DNA of 64,000 nucleotides from Tillus elongatus (lineage: Eukaryota; Arthropoda; Insecta; Coleoptera; Cleridae). Below, piece by piece: positions 1-11,108 of the stretch. Made by a program: the position numbers and the translations under genes. The notes under the pieces were generated by a model. It did no database searches. It had not been told where the DNA came from and saw only the letters and a program-made list of their open reading frames with translations. The DNA is taken from positions 164,388,118-164,452,117 of the forward strand of contig OZ023265.1 of the NCBI GenBank assembly GCA_964006375.1, given 5' to 3'. Every line of letters begins with the position of its first letter. Within the stretch, counting starts at the first letter, position 1.

Positions 1-290
1 GCCTCTTCATTGCTTCCTCGGTCCACCTGTCTAAGGCGACAGAGACCGTCTTCCTACTTATACCCATCGCCGGCTCCGGGCCACAGAACGGCAGCCGGGA
101 ACCGAGCCTTGCGAGATTATTCGCCACCTCATTGCCCGCCAGGCCACAGTGTCCCGGAACCCACACTACTTGTACATCCTTTGTCCTGGCTAGTCCCCTG
201 AGGGCGTCAGCGCACTCCTGAACTAGTGTAGACCTGATTTGGTCGCGCCGACTGCCCGGAGGACTGCCTGGCTATCCGAGCAGCCACTTG
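1..290 (-). pseudogene. RNase H domain fragment of a non-LTR retrotransposon
   Basis: Read on the minus strand, the segment gives a ribonuclease H fold fragment: a SDSQAV-type catalytic aspartate motif near 265, then VVWVPGHCGLAGNEVANNLA around 95-165. The W-x-PGH-x-G-x-xGNE-x-A string is the hallmark of the RNase H found at the C-terminus of R1/I-type non-LTR retrotransposons, where it removes the RNA strand of the RNA:DNA hybrid. A stop and a frame change lie between the two motifs, so the copy is dead. It runs off the left edge of the window. The downstream GPEPAMG string resembles the element at 26400-27292, so the two are probably related. Confidence 0.8.
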
Positions 291-309
291 TGTTTGTTTC
301 GGGTCTAAC

Positions 310-519
310 AATATATAACATATGACACGTAAACCACATAATAAGATATCTACACCTACAAAGTACTTATAACTATTCAACTAAAATATAACCATACAAT
401 ACATGTTGCATAATAATATATAACATATGACACGTAAACCACGTAAACATAAGATATCTGCACCTATAAAGTACTTATAACTATTTAACTAGAATATAAA
501 TATCCAATACACACACTCA
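310..519. repeat. Two-copy tandem repeat, period about 105 bp
   Basis: The segment starting AATATATAACATATGACACG at 310 is repeated at 415 with a few substitutions and small indels (shared landmarks: ACACGTAAACCAC, ATAAGATATCT, AAGTACTTATAACTATT). No coding content. Confidence 0.85.
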
Positions 520-919
520 CACACACGCAACAACAGAACGCCACATCCACTCTCAAGCTTGCACTCAAAATCATCCGTACTTCATCTTGCACTTACAGGA
601 AAACACTTATTCTCACACTTAACATTCATTATATCATTTATTACAGCCCTTGGTGTACTAAATGAAAACATCTTCCATCTATTTTTAAAAATTCGTAAAC
701 GTGGGCTTTGTTTCATCTGGAAACGAATTATAAGATTTGACACTAAGATCTTTGACCAATAGCTTTGCTTATTTTAGGAACAGTGATACCTCTTTTGTCA
801 CGCATGTTGTAGGAATCAGTCTTTGGTCCATGAACAATTTGGTACTGATGACAAAACGTCACCGAAATTATCCAAGCTGGCATATAACTATTTATTTCAC
901 GTACACAGAAAACCTATTC
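520..919. other. Unassigned AT-rich sequence
   Basis: Short open frames only. No domain recognised. It may include the decayed part upstream of the non-LTR element that becomes readable at about 920. Confidence 0.5.
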
Positions 920-2880
920 AGCCTCTCAAAAGCACTGGTTCTCTAAATCCTGTGACAAGGCCAGACTTGAAAAGGCCAAAGCTCACAAAACGCTTCTACA
1001 CAATCACAGTGAAGAAAACCGTCAAGCATTTAACGACGCAAGAAAGCGCTATGTCCGCATTCTTTCCGAGGCAAAAACTCGTTTAATAACCACATCAAAA
1101 ACAAAGTCCCCTCAAGCTCCAACGGCAGCAACCCCTTCTGGACTCTTACTAAATCTATTGGGAATAATTTCTGCAAGAGCGCGTTCCCACCTATTGTTTC
1201 AGGGGATGAAATTATTTCTATCGCCCTGGGCAAGGCTGAAATTTTTACCTCGTTGTTCGCCGACAATTATACTCTCAACCCACCTCCAAATGTTCAACCA
1301 ATAACAGAGTCCCCAATGTCGCGCATAAAATGATATGGATATCATTTTCAAAACTTAAAAGGTACGAAAGATACTCTCTTCTCTTAATACCAGGAAAGCC
1401 TCTGGCCTTGACGAGATCCCAGCAATTGTTCTCAAAAAATGCGCACCAGAACTTTCTCCTGTCCTGAATCGTCTGTTTCAGACATCTTACAATAGAGGCA
1501 TATTCCCTAGTAACTGGAAAACTGCTCGAGTACAACCCGTCCCCAAGAAATGATCCAAAGCGCTTCCTAGCAACAACAGGCCTATTTATCTCCTTTCAGT
1601 CGTCTCTAAAGTGATGGAAAATTATATAAACACCGAACTACTAAAATTTCTTGACAAACACAGTCTAATCCACGACAGGCACTATGGATTCCGTCAGCGC
1701 AGATCAACTGCCAACCTCCTTTCCTTTGTCACCCATTCCTGGAACAAGTCTATGCAACTACACGGTAAATCCCAGACTGTCGCTCTACACATATCCAAAG
1801 CATTCGAGCAGGTCTGGCACGCAGCGCTGCTTACTAAACTTCCGGCCTATGGCCTACCGCCAAAACTTTGTACCTGGACAGCAAATTTCCTCTCCAACCT
1901 GAGAATTTCTGTTGTCGTGGATGGCCACTCCTCTAAACTGTATCCAACTAATGCAGGAGTCTCTCAATGTTCCGCTTTAGCCCCTACTTTGTTTCTTCTC
2001 CACATCCAACCCAGTTCACAGTTACGCGGACGACAGCCCCTCCACTCAAATATACAATATTCTAAGCTTCTCTTTAGCCCAATTAGACGAGGATCGCAGA
2101 CTCATGGAGGGTTCTGTCTCTGTGGATCTCCAAAAAATATTAGACTGGGGAAGTAGAAGTCTTGTACAATTCAACTCCACTAAATATCAGTCTTGCTTTT
2201 TATTTCATAAGATTTACACCAGCCCTACATCCATCACAATGAACGACCAAGTTACTCAAAGTAATGAGTCATTTTCACTTGTTGGCATTTCTGTGCATCG
2301 AAATCTCAATTGGCACCAACATGTCACATCAATTGCAGAAGCGGCTGCTAGGAAATTATATACTTAATAAGGCCAAACCTCGAATACTGCTCCCACATCT
2401 GGGGTGCCGCTGCCGCTTCTACACTCGCTATCTTGGACTCCATTCAGAAGAGAGCTATACGTCTCATCGGTGACCCTACCCTCATCCAAAGGCTGCCATC
2501 CTTTGCCCACCGACGTGCCGTTGGTGACCTATCTCTCTCTCTCTCTTATAGATATCTGCACGGGCACTGCTCAGAGGAGCTTTCTTCTATAGTTCCCCCA
2601 CCTGCTGCCCCCAACAGATCTACCAGGGAAACAGAGCGAATGCACCCTTTTACTGTCCAGGTCATCAGACATAGAACATCTTCTTATGTCCACTCTTTTG
2701 TCCCGAGAACTTTCAAATTGTGAAATTCCTTGCCGGTACATGTTTTTCCTTCTCCTCCGAACCTCCAAGCCTTCAAGTCCAGAATTAACAAGTTGCCTCT
2801 TTTCTCCTTGTTAACACCAACGGTACGATAATATTTAGGCTGTAGGCCCTTGTGGTGTGTTGTTGAAATATATATTAAAA
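920..2880 (+). pseudogene. Non-LTR retrotransposon (Jockey/CR1-like), reverse transcriptase part, family A copy 1
   Basis: The plus strand encodes, in several frames, the linker and reverse transcriptase of a Jockey/CR1-type element, which copies its own RNA at a nicked chromosomal target. Visible blocks are ARKRYVRILSEAKTR (about 1040), TRKASGLDEIP (about 1390), SKAFEQVW (about 1800, a degraded DXSKAFDXVXH block A), AGVSQCSALAPTLFLL (about 1960, a mutated VPQGS block) and the thumb region LNWHQHVTSIAEAA. The YADD box is lost in a small deletion near 2010. Compared with copy 2 at 16425-17518, this copy lacks about 70 nt near 2355. It ends with the 3' tail GGTACGATAATATTTAGGCT shared with copy 2. 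The endonuclease domain is not visible. The shared 3' end fits 5' truncation at insertion. Confidence 0.85.
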
Positions 2881-2949
2881 GAAACACAAATACAGGAGAT
2901 ATAACTGCCTTGGATCGAAGAGTCCAGCATTTCGATAGAGCGAGTCAGA

Positions 2950-3365
2950 AGGATAAGTCCTTACTTCCTTTAAAATACATCCATTGAACGCAGATCCTGT
3001 TCAGTCTTTACTTTAAGCTCGCACCAATTACTTGCACTCACAATAAGTGCTGTATCATCTGCAAAGCTTATCAATTTTCCATTTATTTTTAGATTAAATA
3101 TGGAGTTCACATACAATACAAACAATATAGGTCCGAGCACCGTTCCCTGTGGAACTCCGTATTTAAGAGCCCTGACATCACTGTAACACTCATCATTTCC
3201 TACAGATTGTTTTCAGTCTGATAGATAGCTCAGGATGAGCTCCAAAGGTCGGCTTCTTATGCCCATGTTTTCCAAAGTTTGAAAAAGTAAAGGATGACTG
3301 ACAGTATCAAAGGCTTTTGCCAAATCCAAAAATACACAGAGTGATGGTTTTGCTACATTTTTGCT
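2950..3365 (-). pseudogene. Reverse transcriptase fragment of another non-LTR element
   Basis: On the minus strand the palm of a non-LTR reverse transcriptase is readable: FLDLAKAFDTVSHPLLFQTL (about 3300-3350), then YGVPQGTVLGPILFVLY (about 3110-3160) and FADDTALIV (about 3040-3070), which holds the two catalytic aspartates. One stop interrupts it near 3220 (SYLSD*KQS). Only about 130 residues remain, with neither endonuclease nor 3' end identified. The family is Jockey/CR1-like but different from the copies at 920 and 4640. Confidence 0.85.
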
Positions 3366-4639
3366 TTAGTTGTTGGGTCAAATAGAAGAGCGGCTTGCCG
3401 GACTCTGCCTAATAAACCTTTTTTTAAACTATTTGTTTTTTCAGACATTTAGGTGCAACCGGGTTATTTTGACTTCGTATGTAAATTTCGATATGCCGTT
3501 ATTAAAATTAAATTAAGATCAAAAGAAACAACAAAGTTTTCACATGGCAACAGGTTTTGCACGGTCAAGTTAATTTTCCTTTTTACGTAAACTTGTAGTC
3601 GTGTACTTGTTTCAGATTATGTAATGCACTATATCATTAAGTAATAAATGTTTCATATTTAGCATATATTTTGTTAATATTTAACTTATTTGCCATTACC
3701 TAAAACTTATAATTGTGACATTCAATATAATGAAGTGTTACTTGGTTTATATTTATTAAAGCTAAATCATTTACTTATATACATTCTAAAGATTGGCACA
3801 GGTCTAATATAAGAGCAAGTTCTGTTATCAGGCATCTCCAACATGTCTCACTGCAATTGCAAGTCTCTTCTCCATTCCCACCATCCTCTTCACCTCCTAT
3901 AGATCCCCTCATTCAGCTAGCAGTCTCTCTTAATGCATATTGTAGATGTGGAGATATCACCAGGACATCGTCTAATGTACTATGTGTGTATATGGACATA
4001 TTTTATTAAAACTGTTGCTAATCACCAGCAGATAAGTAAAACCTCCTTTAATTATACACTGGAAACATCCTCTAGCACTTCTGCAGTACACTGGCAAGCC
4101 CTTATCTCATGTCTTGTTCCATCATTAATCAGTACATCCAACATCCCATGCAGACCAGGATGTTGCACTCTCTAACACTTGCAGTTACCAGATATATATG
4201 TGGATGCAGTATTCCAAAAGTGTCTAGCTTTGAAACCATCATTATCACAGTCGAAACGCGACGTTGCTTGTCATCTCAATAATGAGTTTTTGCATTCGAA
4301 AGTTTCTTCATAAACACTTAATCAACTAGGTCAGGACTTTTAGAACCTTTCCTCTTTATCTGCTTTTTGCCTTAAAAGCAAGTATATATCCTTAAATGTC
4401 ACTGCTAGAAAATTACTTAAAAAATAATGACATCAATTAATAAAAATGTATAAAAGAGGTGAGATACTTGCTGGCAATTTATATTTAAATTTCAAGTTTA
4501 TTTCAATACCTACATAATTCTCATCCACTTAATAATGTGATTTGGTTGCAATAAGATGACCTCCACAATATGCTGCTGTTGTAAGGCAATTTTTAAATTT
4601 ATTTGTTATTATATTTATTTATTAAGATAATACAAAGGG
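3366..4639. other. Unassigned AT-rich sequence
   Basis: No coding, RNA or repeat feature recognised. An 80-codon open frame at 3933-4175 has no recognisable domain. Confidence 0.5.
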
Positions 4640-4689
4640 TGTAGCCTATATTGTAAAACAAAAAGTGCAGCACTCAATATCCAGAACGT

Positions 4690-6063
4690 GTATAATACAT
4701 TGCAAATTCAATTCTTGCGATGAGCGTCCAATCTCTTGAATATACCGATATTTGAGGAAGCGACGATACTATCAGGCGAACTGTTCCACATATCAAATGC
4801 ACGGTTTGTGGTGCAGAAAGGTTCCTTTTCCAACTTGAGAGAATGTCCCTGCAGTCTAGAGTCATCACTAAGAAGCACCAATGTTTCACACGGAGGTGGA
4901 CACAGACCATGAGCCACTTTGTAAAAATAAATCAGGTCACATCTCGATCGCCTCTCCTGCACGGTTGTAAGTCTGAGGCACTTACGGAGTTCTTCATTGG
5001 TTTAGTGCCGAAGCTGCAGAGGCCATCTGGACGCAGCACGTTGGGTTTTCTCCAGCAAGTTGCAGTCTTTGACAAGTACAGGTGACCACGCAGGGATTCC
5101 ATACTCCAAATGTGTTCAAATGTATGTTGTATAAAGTTTTCTGGCAAGAACAAGGGTATGTCTTCAAATGGCTCTCTTCAACAAATACATTATCCTGTTG
5201 GCTTTCTTAGCCGCCGACATAGCTTGGGCTGATCAGGAGAAATCTGACGTCACAATGACTCCAAGTGGCATATTCCACACCGAACACCAATACATTACTG
5301 TGTTTAGATCCGTCTGAACGCTGTTATTAGCCAATAGAGGGCATCCATATATTTTGCAGTCACCCGCATAGGCATTATGGGGAGAAGTGAGACAACATAA
5401 TAGATCTGCTGTATGGACGATGAATAGTACAGCGCCAAGAACAGATCGCTAGGGCACACCGCTACTAACAGGAGTTGATCTGGAGAATGATGAACCGACT
5501 CGTACTGAGAAACTTCTGCCAGTCAGGAAGCTCTGGATCGACAACAACAGTTTCCCCCAATACCAATGTGTTACAGCTTCAGTAACAATAGGCTATGGCA
5601 CCTTATCAAAAGCTTTGCTAAAGTCTAGGTAAATGACATCCACAGGTAACTTCTGATCGACCAAGCAAGTCCCTTGGTTAGCAGCTGAGAGCTGGTTGGT
5701 CACCACAAATCTGTGTGCCTGGTATTATGTCATTATCGATTAGAAAAGAAGAAGATATTTTACCACAATGCGTTCCATTAGTCTGCATGCAATACATGTA
5801 AGGCTGATTGGTCTGTAATTAATTGGATCTGTAATTAATTGGATCTGTTTTGTCTCCTTTTTAAATATAGCTCTTGCCATCGCCTTAAGCCAGTCCTGTG
5901 GTAATATACCATGATTCAATGATGAGTTAAAAATTATCGACAGAGGAATACACGATTCCGAGGCACGCGTCTTCAATATTCTTGCAGAGGTACCGTCGGG
6001 ACTGGGAGAGGACTCAATGTTTAAGGATTTCAGTTCGTTTTCTACTATGTAGCCCAGGTCCAA
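4690..6063 (-). pseudogene. Reverse transcriptase of the interrupted non-LTR element
   Basis: Minus-strand pieces in order are: ENELKSLNIESSPSPDGTSA and the INYRPISLTCIACRLMERIV block (6063-5740), then VIYLDFSKAFDKVP (about 5620), the degraded VP*RSVLGAVLF block (about 5440), NAYAGDCKIYG (about 5360, where YADD has become YAGD), and the C-terminal thumb THLEYGIPAWSP (about 5110) and CDLIYFYKVAHGL (about 4920). The YAGD change removes one catalytic aspartate, and several frameshifts and stops confirm that it is dead. The C-terminal DMWNSSPDSIV segment at about 4780 is typical of the end of Jockey-like ORF2 proteins. Confidence 0.85.
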
Positions 6064-6066
6064 TCC

Positions 6067-7974
6067 GGGTTAATGGTCAACAAATTAGAGACAAGCTGAA
6101 ATTTGGTACAGTGCTTTGTTTTGAAGTGATAAACATACCCTGAAACCCCAGCGGTAAAATGTTGAGCCCGTCCCCCCAAAATAGCCCCCCAAATGGGGTA
6201 AAATTATTCTTTTTTTACTTTTTTCTTTATATCTTGAAAACAAAGCATTGTAGGAAAAAATGGCAAGAGAGGAAAGCTGAAGAGCTGAAAATTTTCTAGC
6301 GAAAATATCTACTTTAATTTTTTTTAAAGTTAGCAGTGGCGGAGCTGTGAATTTTTCAATTGGGAGTATTTTTCTGAATATTCCGAATAGGTGCTAAATA
6401 ATGTATTTTTGGCTAGATTACTTCAATAAAATACATATAAATTAATTTTAAGGTAACATGTAATAACACAGTGCAGTACTATGGGGTTTTTGGGGCGTAA
6501 ATTTCGGGGGGTAATATGTAGTGGATATAATAACAAAGATTAAATAAACCAAAATACTTTATTACTAGAAGTCTAATTAAAGAAAAGTTAACTTATCTAA
6601 AGATCTTCTTGTTCATCTATATCAATATTTACAGTCCGGTTTAGACAGGTAATTCCGTTAGATTCGCCACATGCCATAGTGCACTTCAGGCCCATTCGTT
6701 TGCACGTACATGCTTTTTTACACCCTCCTGATGAACAATTGCAATACATTTTCTCTAGAACCCATGTAGGGGCAATGCTTTGGTCGGAATGAATTGGCTG
6801 CAACTCTTGATTTCTTAGACTCCAACCCCAGTCTTGTGATGGTAATGATTATTTAACCACGCTTGTACCTGAAAATTGAAGAGAATTTGATAAAAAGTTT
6901 TACTTGCATGATAAATCTGACTTACCTGATGGAAAACTATAAATCCGTGATGCTTTTCGTTATTTGAGGTAGGTGGTAATGAAGCCAAGTTAAAATCACC
7001 ACTAAGGCTTTGTTTAGCTACGTACTGCTGGTAAAGCATGTATGCAACTATGCAAATCTGAATTTCTTGATTTTTTAACATATGCTGCTATGAAAAATTG
7101 TGAAGTAACTGTTTCTAATTTGTCCTTTGAAGCCTGAGGGTTATAAAATTCTTTTAACAGCGTATATAGCTTTTTAGTCTGGGTAATTTTTCTGTAATCT
7201 TCCGGATCCATACTATTTTTACAAGCTATCATATTTTGAACATATAAATGAATACTTTTTGCATAAGGCAAATGTCCTGCGGCATGGAAATAGGGTAGCA
7301 TGAAATTGGCGCAATATAGGTGTAAATCCCAGTCGGCAGTTCTATCTGTTTTAATTGTCATGGCAACAGCCAATGGTTACTTAGCAACCACGTCGATCAG
7401 AGCCGTCGTGAGTTTCATCTTCGTTACAAACTTCAAGGAAGCAGATAACTATTATTTTCGGGGAGCGGTAAATATTCGTTCGATCTCGCGACGGATTATA
7501 GCCAGAAGGGGAAAGGGGAGTTATTGAACTTTGTTATTTTCATCAAGAAAGATTTACACAACCCGACAAATCCCCTTTGTGTGCCTCTGTATAATCTTTT
7601 TTTTGATAATATTGATTTATCCATGATTATTTGGTACTTTAACTACCCCTTACTATAAAATATTTAACTGTTAAAAAACCTAAATTTAAAAATCCATAAC
7701 TCCGCCACTGCTAAAACAAAAATTTTTGGAGTAGACTCCTTTGACGGAAAATTTTCAGGTCTTAAACTTTTCCCTCTTAGTATTTTTTCCTACATTGCTT
7801 CGTTTTCGAGTTAAAAAGGAAAAAGTAAACAAGGCCAATTTTACCCCCTTTGTTGGGTTGTTTTGGGGCGACGGGCTCAACGTATCACCGCTGGGGTTTT
7901 AGGGTATATTAAGCACTTCAAAACCAAACACCACACCAAATTTCAGCTTGTCTCTAATTTGTTGAGCATTGCCC
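6067..7974. mobile_element. 1.9-kb terminal-inverted-repeat element carrying a CXC-domain gene remnant
   Basis: The two ends are long inverted repeats of about 290 bp (6067-6360 and 7682-7974). The left end reads TCAACAAATTAGAGACAAGC from 6077, and the inverse of the right end gives the same 20 bases. Identity stays clear through the pyrimidine-rich middle and the AGCAGTGGCGGAG landmark. The element sits inside the non-LTR element described above. I see no convincing target-site duplication and no known transposase motif. The interior holds a minus-strand, intron-containing gene remnant (see 6600-7373). It could be a non-autonomous or internally deleted DNA transposon. The superfamily cannot be told from the termini. 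Confidence 0.75.
6600..7373 (-). pseudogene. Spliced gene remnant with C-terminal CXC-like cysteine domain, inside the TIR element
   Basis: Three minus-strand frames join into one product of a family that, from memory, is amplified in arthropod genomes: LYCANFMLPYFHAAGHLPYA (about 7250-7330), then LASLPPTSNNEKHHGFIVFH (about 6930-6990), and a C-terminal tail with cysteines spaced as in Tesmin/TSO1-like CXC domains (YCNCSSGGCKKACTCKRMGL plus a CTMACGESNGITC segment, about 6640-6755). A 57-bp GT-AG intron at 6869-6925 (donor GTAAG, acceptor TTTTCAG on the minus strand) falls exactly where the frame changes, so the gene was once spliced. A central block expected in the family seems to be missing. 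The function is unknown. CXC domains bind DNA in other proteins, but that is only suggestive here. Whether this is the element's own mobility protein or a captured host gene is open. Confidence 0.65.
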
Positions 7975-7984
7975 ATATAAAACG

Positions 7985-9050
7985 GTAAATCGACCCTGGG
8001 CTATTGGTCACTGATATTGTAACCTCCGAATGAAACGGTAGATGCAATGCTAGGACTGACACAGGTATATATACTACTAACATGGTTTGCCAATTCGTTC
8101 GCCGAAGTTTGTGTGTCAGGAGATAAGGTACCATCATGGTTTTTAACGAGAGGTGCAGAAACGGAAGAAGACATATTTTTACGAATATAGGCGAAGAGAG
8201 CTTTGGGTTTGGTAGTTAAATTGTTTGCATATGATACTCTGGCATGCCTTATCTTTCTTTTAATATCTGCTGAAGTATTACATTGGGCAGTGTAATCTGC
8301 ATCACTGCCTGAGCATTCAAACCGTTTGCATAATCGTCGCTTATGCTGTATCAGGGTAATTATATCCCCTGTGACCCAAGGCTTCAAATAGTTCTGTTGT
8401 CTTATATAGGTGTGAGTGCATGAGTCAACATAAAAATTTAATGTATATGTAAAATAGTCCCACTGTTTATTTGTATTTTTCAAGTTGAGGTTCCAATCAT
8501 GATTACAAGCAGCTCCCGAAGAGAATCATAGTGAATCTTCCTGTATGTATGTTAGGAACTACTGCTGTGATGGCTTTTCAAAATCTGAATTGTTGAGACA
8601 ATAGTGGAATGATCCGAGATCCCAATAGGCGGATGATGTTCAACAGATGAAAATAGGTTTTCGTCGGTTGTTAAAATAAGGTCGAGCAGCGAAGGGTTGT
8701 GGTTGCTTCTAAATTGAGTAGGTTCTGAGACAAGCTGGGAAAAGTTATATTCCAAGAGCAAACGATGAAGTGCGTTTCTGAAGATTTACTGTTGTGATGA
8801 GAGAATGCCAACCAGTCAACCTCGGGCATGTTAAAATCCCCATATATTACCAAGTTACTTAGTGATGAGTCGGTTGCTGTGATTCTAACAAGCTCTATGT
8901 CATTTACAAAGGTTGTAGTAGGGGGTCTGTAGACGGCAGCAATGTGAAACGTGAATCAAGTACTAGCCAACCTGAGCCATATAGATTCAACTTCAGGAAC
9001 AGAAACATCAAGTCGTGTCACAGTGTATTCTGTAGGTATGTATGTACTGT
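7985..9050 (-). pseudogene. Endonuclease domain and linker of the interrupted non-LTR element
   Basis: The minus strand encodes the C-terminal half of an exonuclease-endonuclease-phosphatase domain, the enzyme that nicks target DNA to prime reverse transcription. VIYGDFNMPEVDWLAF at about 8810-8850 holds the GDFN active-site motif, followed by HNPSLLDLILT (about 8670-8700) and GISDHSTIV (about 8590-8620), the conserved SDH catalytic motif. The linker RKIRHARVSYANNL and FAYIRKNM follows down to 8001. There are frameshifts between the GDFN and SDH parts. The N-terminal third of the domain is only faintly visible up to about 9050. Confidence 0.85.
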
Positions 9051-9060
9051 ATTTTAAATA

Positions 9061-9987
9061 CAAATTTCCCAAATAGATGGTCTAGGAGGAGAGGATATAT
9101 AGAGTGTCTACCCAGATCATCAGGCATAAATCCCCAGGATTTCTTCCTGTGGGATACTTAGAAATTAAAAGTTTATATGAATCGACCAAACAATCTGGAG
9201 GAATTACAACAGAGGACCCGTCAAGAAATTGGTGTTTTCCGCAAGTTTGTTCAAGAAGAATTGTTCTGTGGTGTCAGAAATGTCTAGAAGTAACCGAACG
9301 AAGATATACACGCAAAATAATAGACTTGCGTATATCTTATCACCTGAGCAAACAGCCGAATGCAGCACCGGCGTAATATTTGCTAAGCTTGAAAAGCTTC
9401 AGAGTTTTATACAACTGGTTGGTAGATGGCGCAGTAGGCATGCGGAACATTAGCTGCGCCAAATTACCTTGAATTACCTTACTTTGATTTTTCCTTTATC
9501 TGACCTTGATTGCATTTACTTAAATCACTATTTAGCTATTTTGCAAATATTAGGACGTCACCTAGTGCCTGTTTCGATGATAAGGGAAGTAAGTAAGAGT
9601 ATTTGAGATGATTTACCTAGTAAATGAACTTTTTGTGTTTATAAACTATTCTCATAAAACAGTTCGTTTCCCATGTTGAATTTAGCGATTCCCAATTTGA
9701 TATCGTTCGAGTAACAGTATTAAATTACGCATCTCGCCCGCTTTAACGATTCGAACCGCTGAATAAACTTGGAACTATTTGTCTTCCAGAAACGAATACA
9801 TTACAATCCAGTTTCCCATAATTCTCGATCTCGTTAAAACTTATTTACTAAAACGCATTGTAAATTGATTCGTTAAGAAAATCAATTAAAATAAATTAAC
9901 GTTAAAACTAGTCCCAGTAGTCTCTCTATCTCTACAAGAGAGACTATGGCCAGAGAACACAGCACAAACTATACTGTGTTCTCTATG
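9061..9987. other. Unassigned sequence
   Basis: Two overlapping open frames of 74-90 codons lie at 9104-9453 without a recognisable domain. The rest is AT-rich. Near 9950 a short imperfect palindrome (AGAGAACACAGCAC / GTGTTCTCT) precedes a microsatellite. Confidence 0.5.
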
Positions 9988-9990
9988 CTC

Positions 9991-10057
<67 letters not shown>
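9988..10057. repeat. (CT)n microsatellite
   Basis: About 70 bp of nearly pure CT dinucleotides with one CC interruption. Confidence 0.97.
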
Positions 10058-10062
<5 letters not shown>

Positions 10063-10377
10063 ATGGAATCCTAGTTCTGAAGGGATTCCAGAGGCGTATC
10101 CGATTTGAACAGTTTCATCAAACTAGTTCAAAGCTATTTTGATCTAGGAAATAAAACGATACTGTCTACTTAAGCTAAACGAAATTACTTGACAGACGGA
10201 GAAATGTTTAATTGGAGGTTTTGCCTTGGCAAAAATTATCAATCAGTAATCCTCATATTTAAAATAATATGCCACCTCTTATATCCATAATTGTTGTCTA
10301 AGTGAAGATTGGAACCTGTGATAAGCACTGATAAGTACACTTGGAGAACCCAAATCACCACAACACATTTTAAAAGA

Positions 10378-10418
10378 CCTGACGATCGTTTCACTAACCA
10401 AGTTAGCGTCATCAGAGG
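10378..10418 (-). ncRNA. Hammerhead-ribozyme-like motif, left Penelope arm
   Basis: The minus-strand reading has the conserved core in order: CTGATGA, a 6-bp stem II (GCTAAC/GTTAGT with loop TTG), GAAA, a minimal stem III CG-AT-CG, then TC followed by AGG, which pairs with the CCT just before CTGATGA to start stem I. One extra C lies between CTGATGA and stem II, which differs from the canonical fold and lowers certainty. Hammerheads with a minimal stem III are known from the terminal repeats of Penelope-like elements. Confidence 0.65.
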
Positions 10419-10808
10419 ATGAAACATTCTAAATACTTAAAAAACTAACATCAACTTATATACCGGATCTTAGGTAAAGAGATCGAACTGAGATGGGAAA
10501 CTAGCCGCAGGCAAATTTCACAGTGTATCGTATTTTTATTGCCGGACAAGGTCTTTGCGCTGTCCCTACTACTTTATCTAAAAAGTGTCCATCTGTAATA
10601 GTTTTGAGAAGGTTCAACGACAGCTAAATTAACATCGATTCCTTTGGCGGCAATATCTCTAACTTATGTTATCTTTAGAGCGTGCCGAAAACGTGGGAAT
10701 TTTATTTAACAAAGCAATCGATCAGGTGACTCGTAATTGGCGGTGGTGAAGCGTTCATACAATTTTTGTTGTAACTATATTTCGCAATATATACGCTCTC
10801 GAACCCGT

Positions 10809-11060
10809 TTAGTTGTCCTGGTTTTCTAATATTAATTTCAGATTATCTTTATCAACGTGATGATTATTATCCCAAATGTGTCGGGCGACGGCAGACTTAT
10901 CTACAGTACCGTAACGTAATTGGGATAAGTGTTTTTTGAATCTAATTCGAATCGATATTTTTGTTTGTCCGACGTATTTAAGATTACAATCTTTACAATA
11001 TATTTCATAAATTCCCGACATTTTGTCCGCGCTATCCTTGTCTTTTGGGTTACCTAGCAC
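10809..11060 (-). pseudogene. GIY-YIG endonuclease segment, left arm
   Basis: The minus strand gives SGIYEIYCKDCNLKYVGQTK, the GIY...YVG nuclease signature, followed by an arginine (SIRIRFKKH) and the conserved ARHIWDNNHH segment. In Penelope-like elements this domain lies C-terminal to the reverse transcriptase and nicks DNA for integration. The frame ends early (LENQDN) compared with the right-arm copy, which continues for another 35 or so residues, so a frameshift near 10810 has truncated it. A short region around 11061-11108 separates it from the RT frame. Confidence 0.85.
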
Positions 11061-11108
11061 GCTTTTTAAGGTATTTGTTGTTGAAAATGTTAACTGTAAG
11101 TTGACTTT

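Larger units (their letters stand above)
4640..9060 (-). mobile_element. Jockey/CR1-like non-LTR retrotransposon, minus strand, interrupted at 6067-7974
   Basis: The element reads right to left: apurinic-type endonuclease (about 9050-8550), linker (8483-7985), then after a 1.9-kb insertion the reverse transcriptase (6063 to about 4700) and a short 3' end. Removing the insertion brings linker and reverse transcriptase into the expected order, so the insertion came later. All coding parts contain stops and frameshifts. The size without the insert, about 2.5 kb from the endonuclease to the 3' end, is shorter than a complete Jockey/CR1 element (4-5 kb), and no ORF1 is visible. Confidence 0.85.
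10329..11086 (-). repeat. Left inverted arm of the Penelope-like element
   Basis: A 758-bp segment whose inverse matches 12263-13027 almost throughout, including the inner boundary TTCAACAACAAATACCTTAA. It contains the RT-linked GIY-YIG segment and the hammerhead-like motif. Confidence 0.9.

Noticed and set aside
4220..4280. AGTCGAAACGCGACG string
   Set aside because: It has a GAAAC and a short helix but no CUGANGA box upstream.
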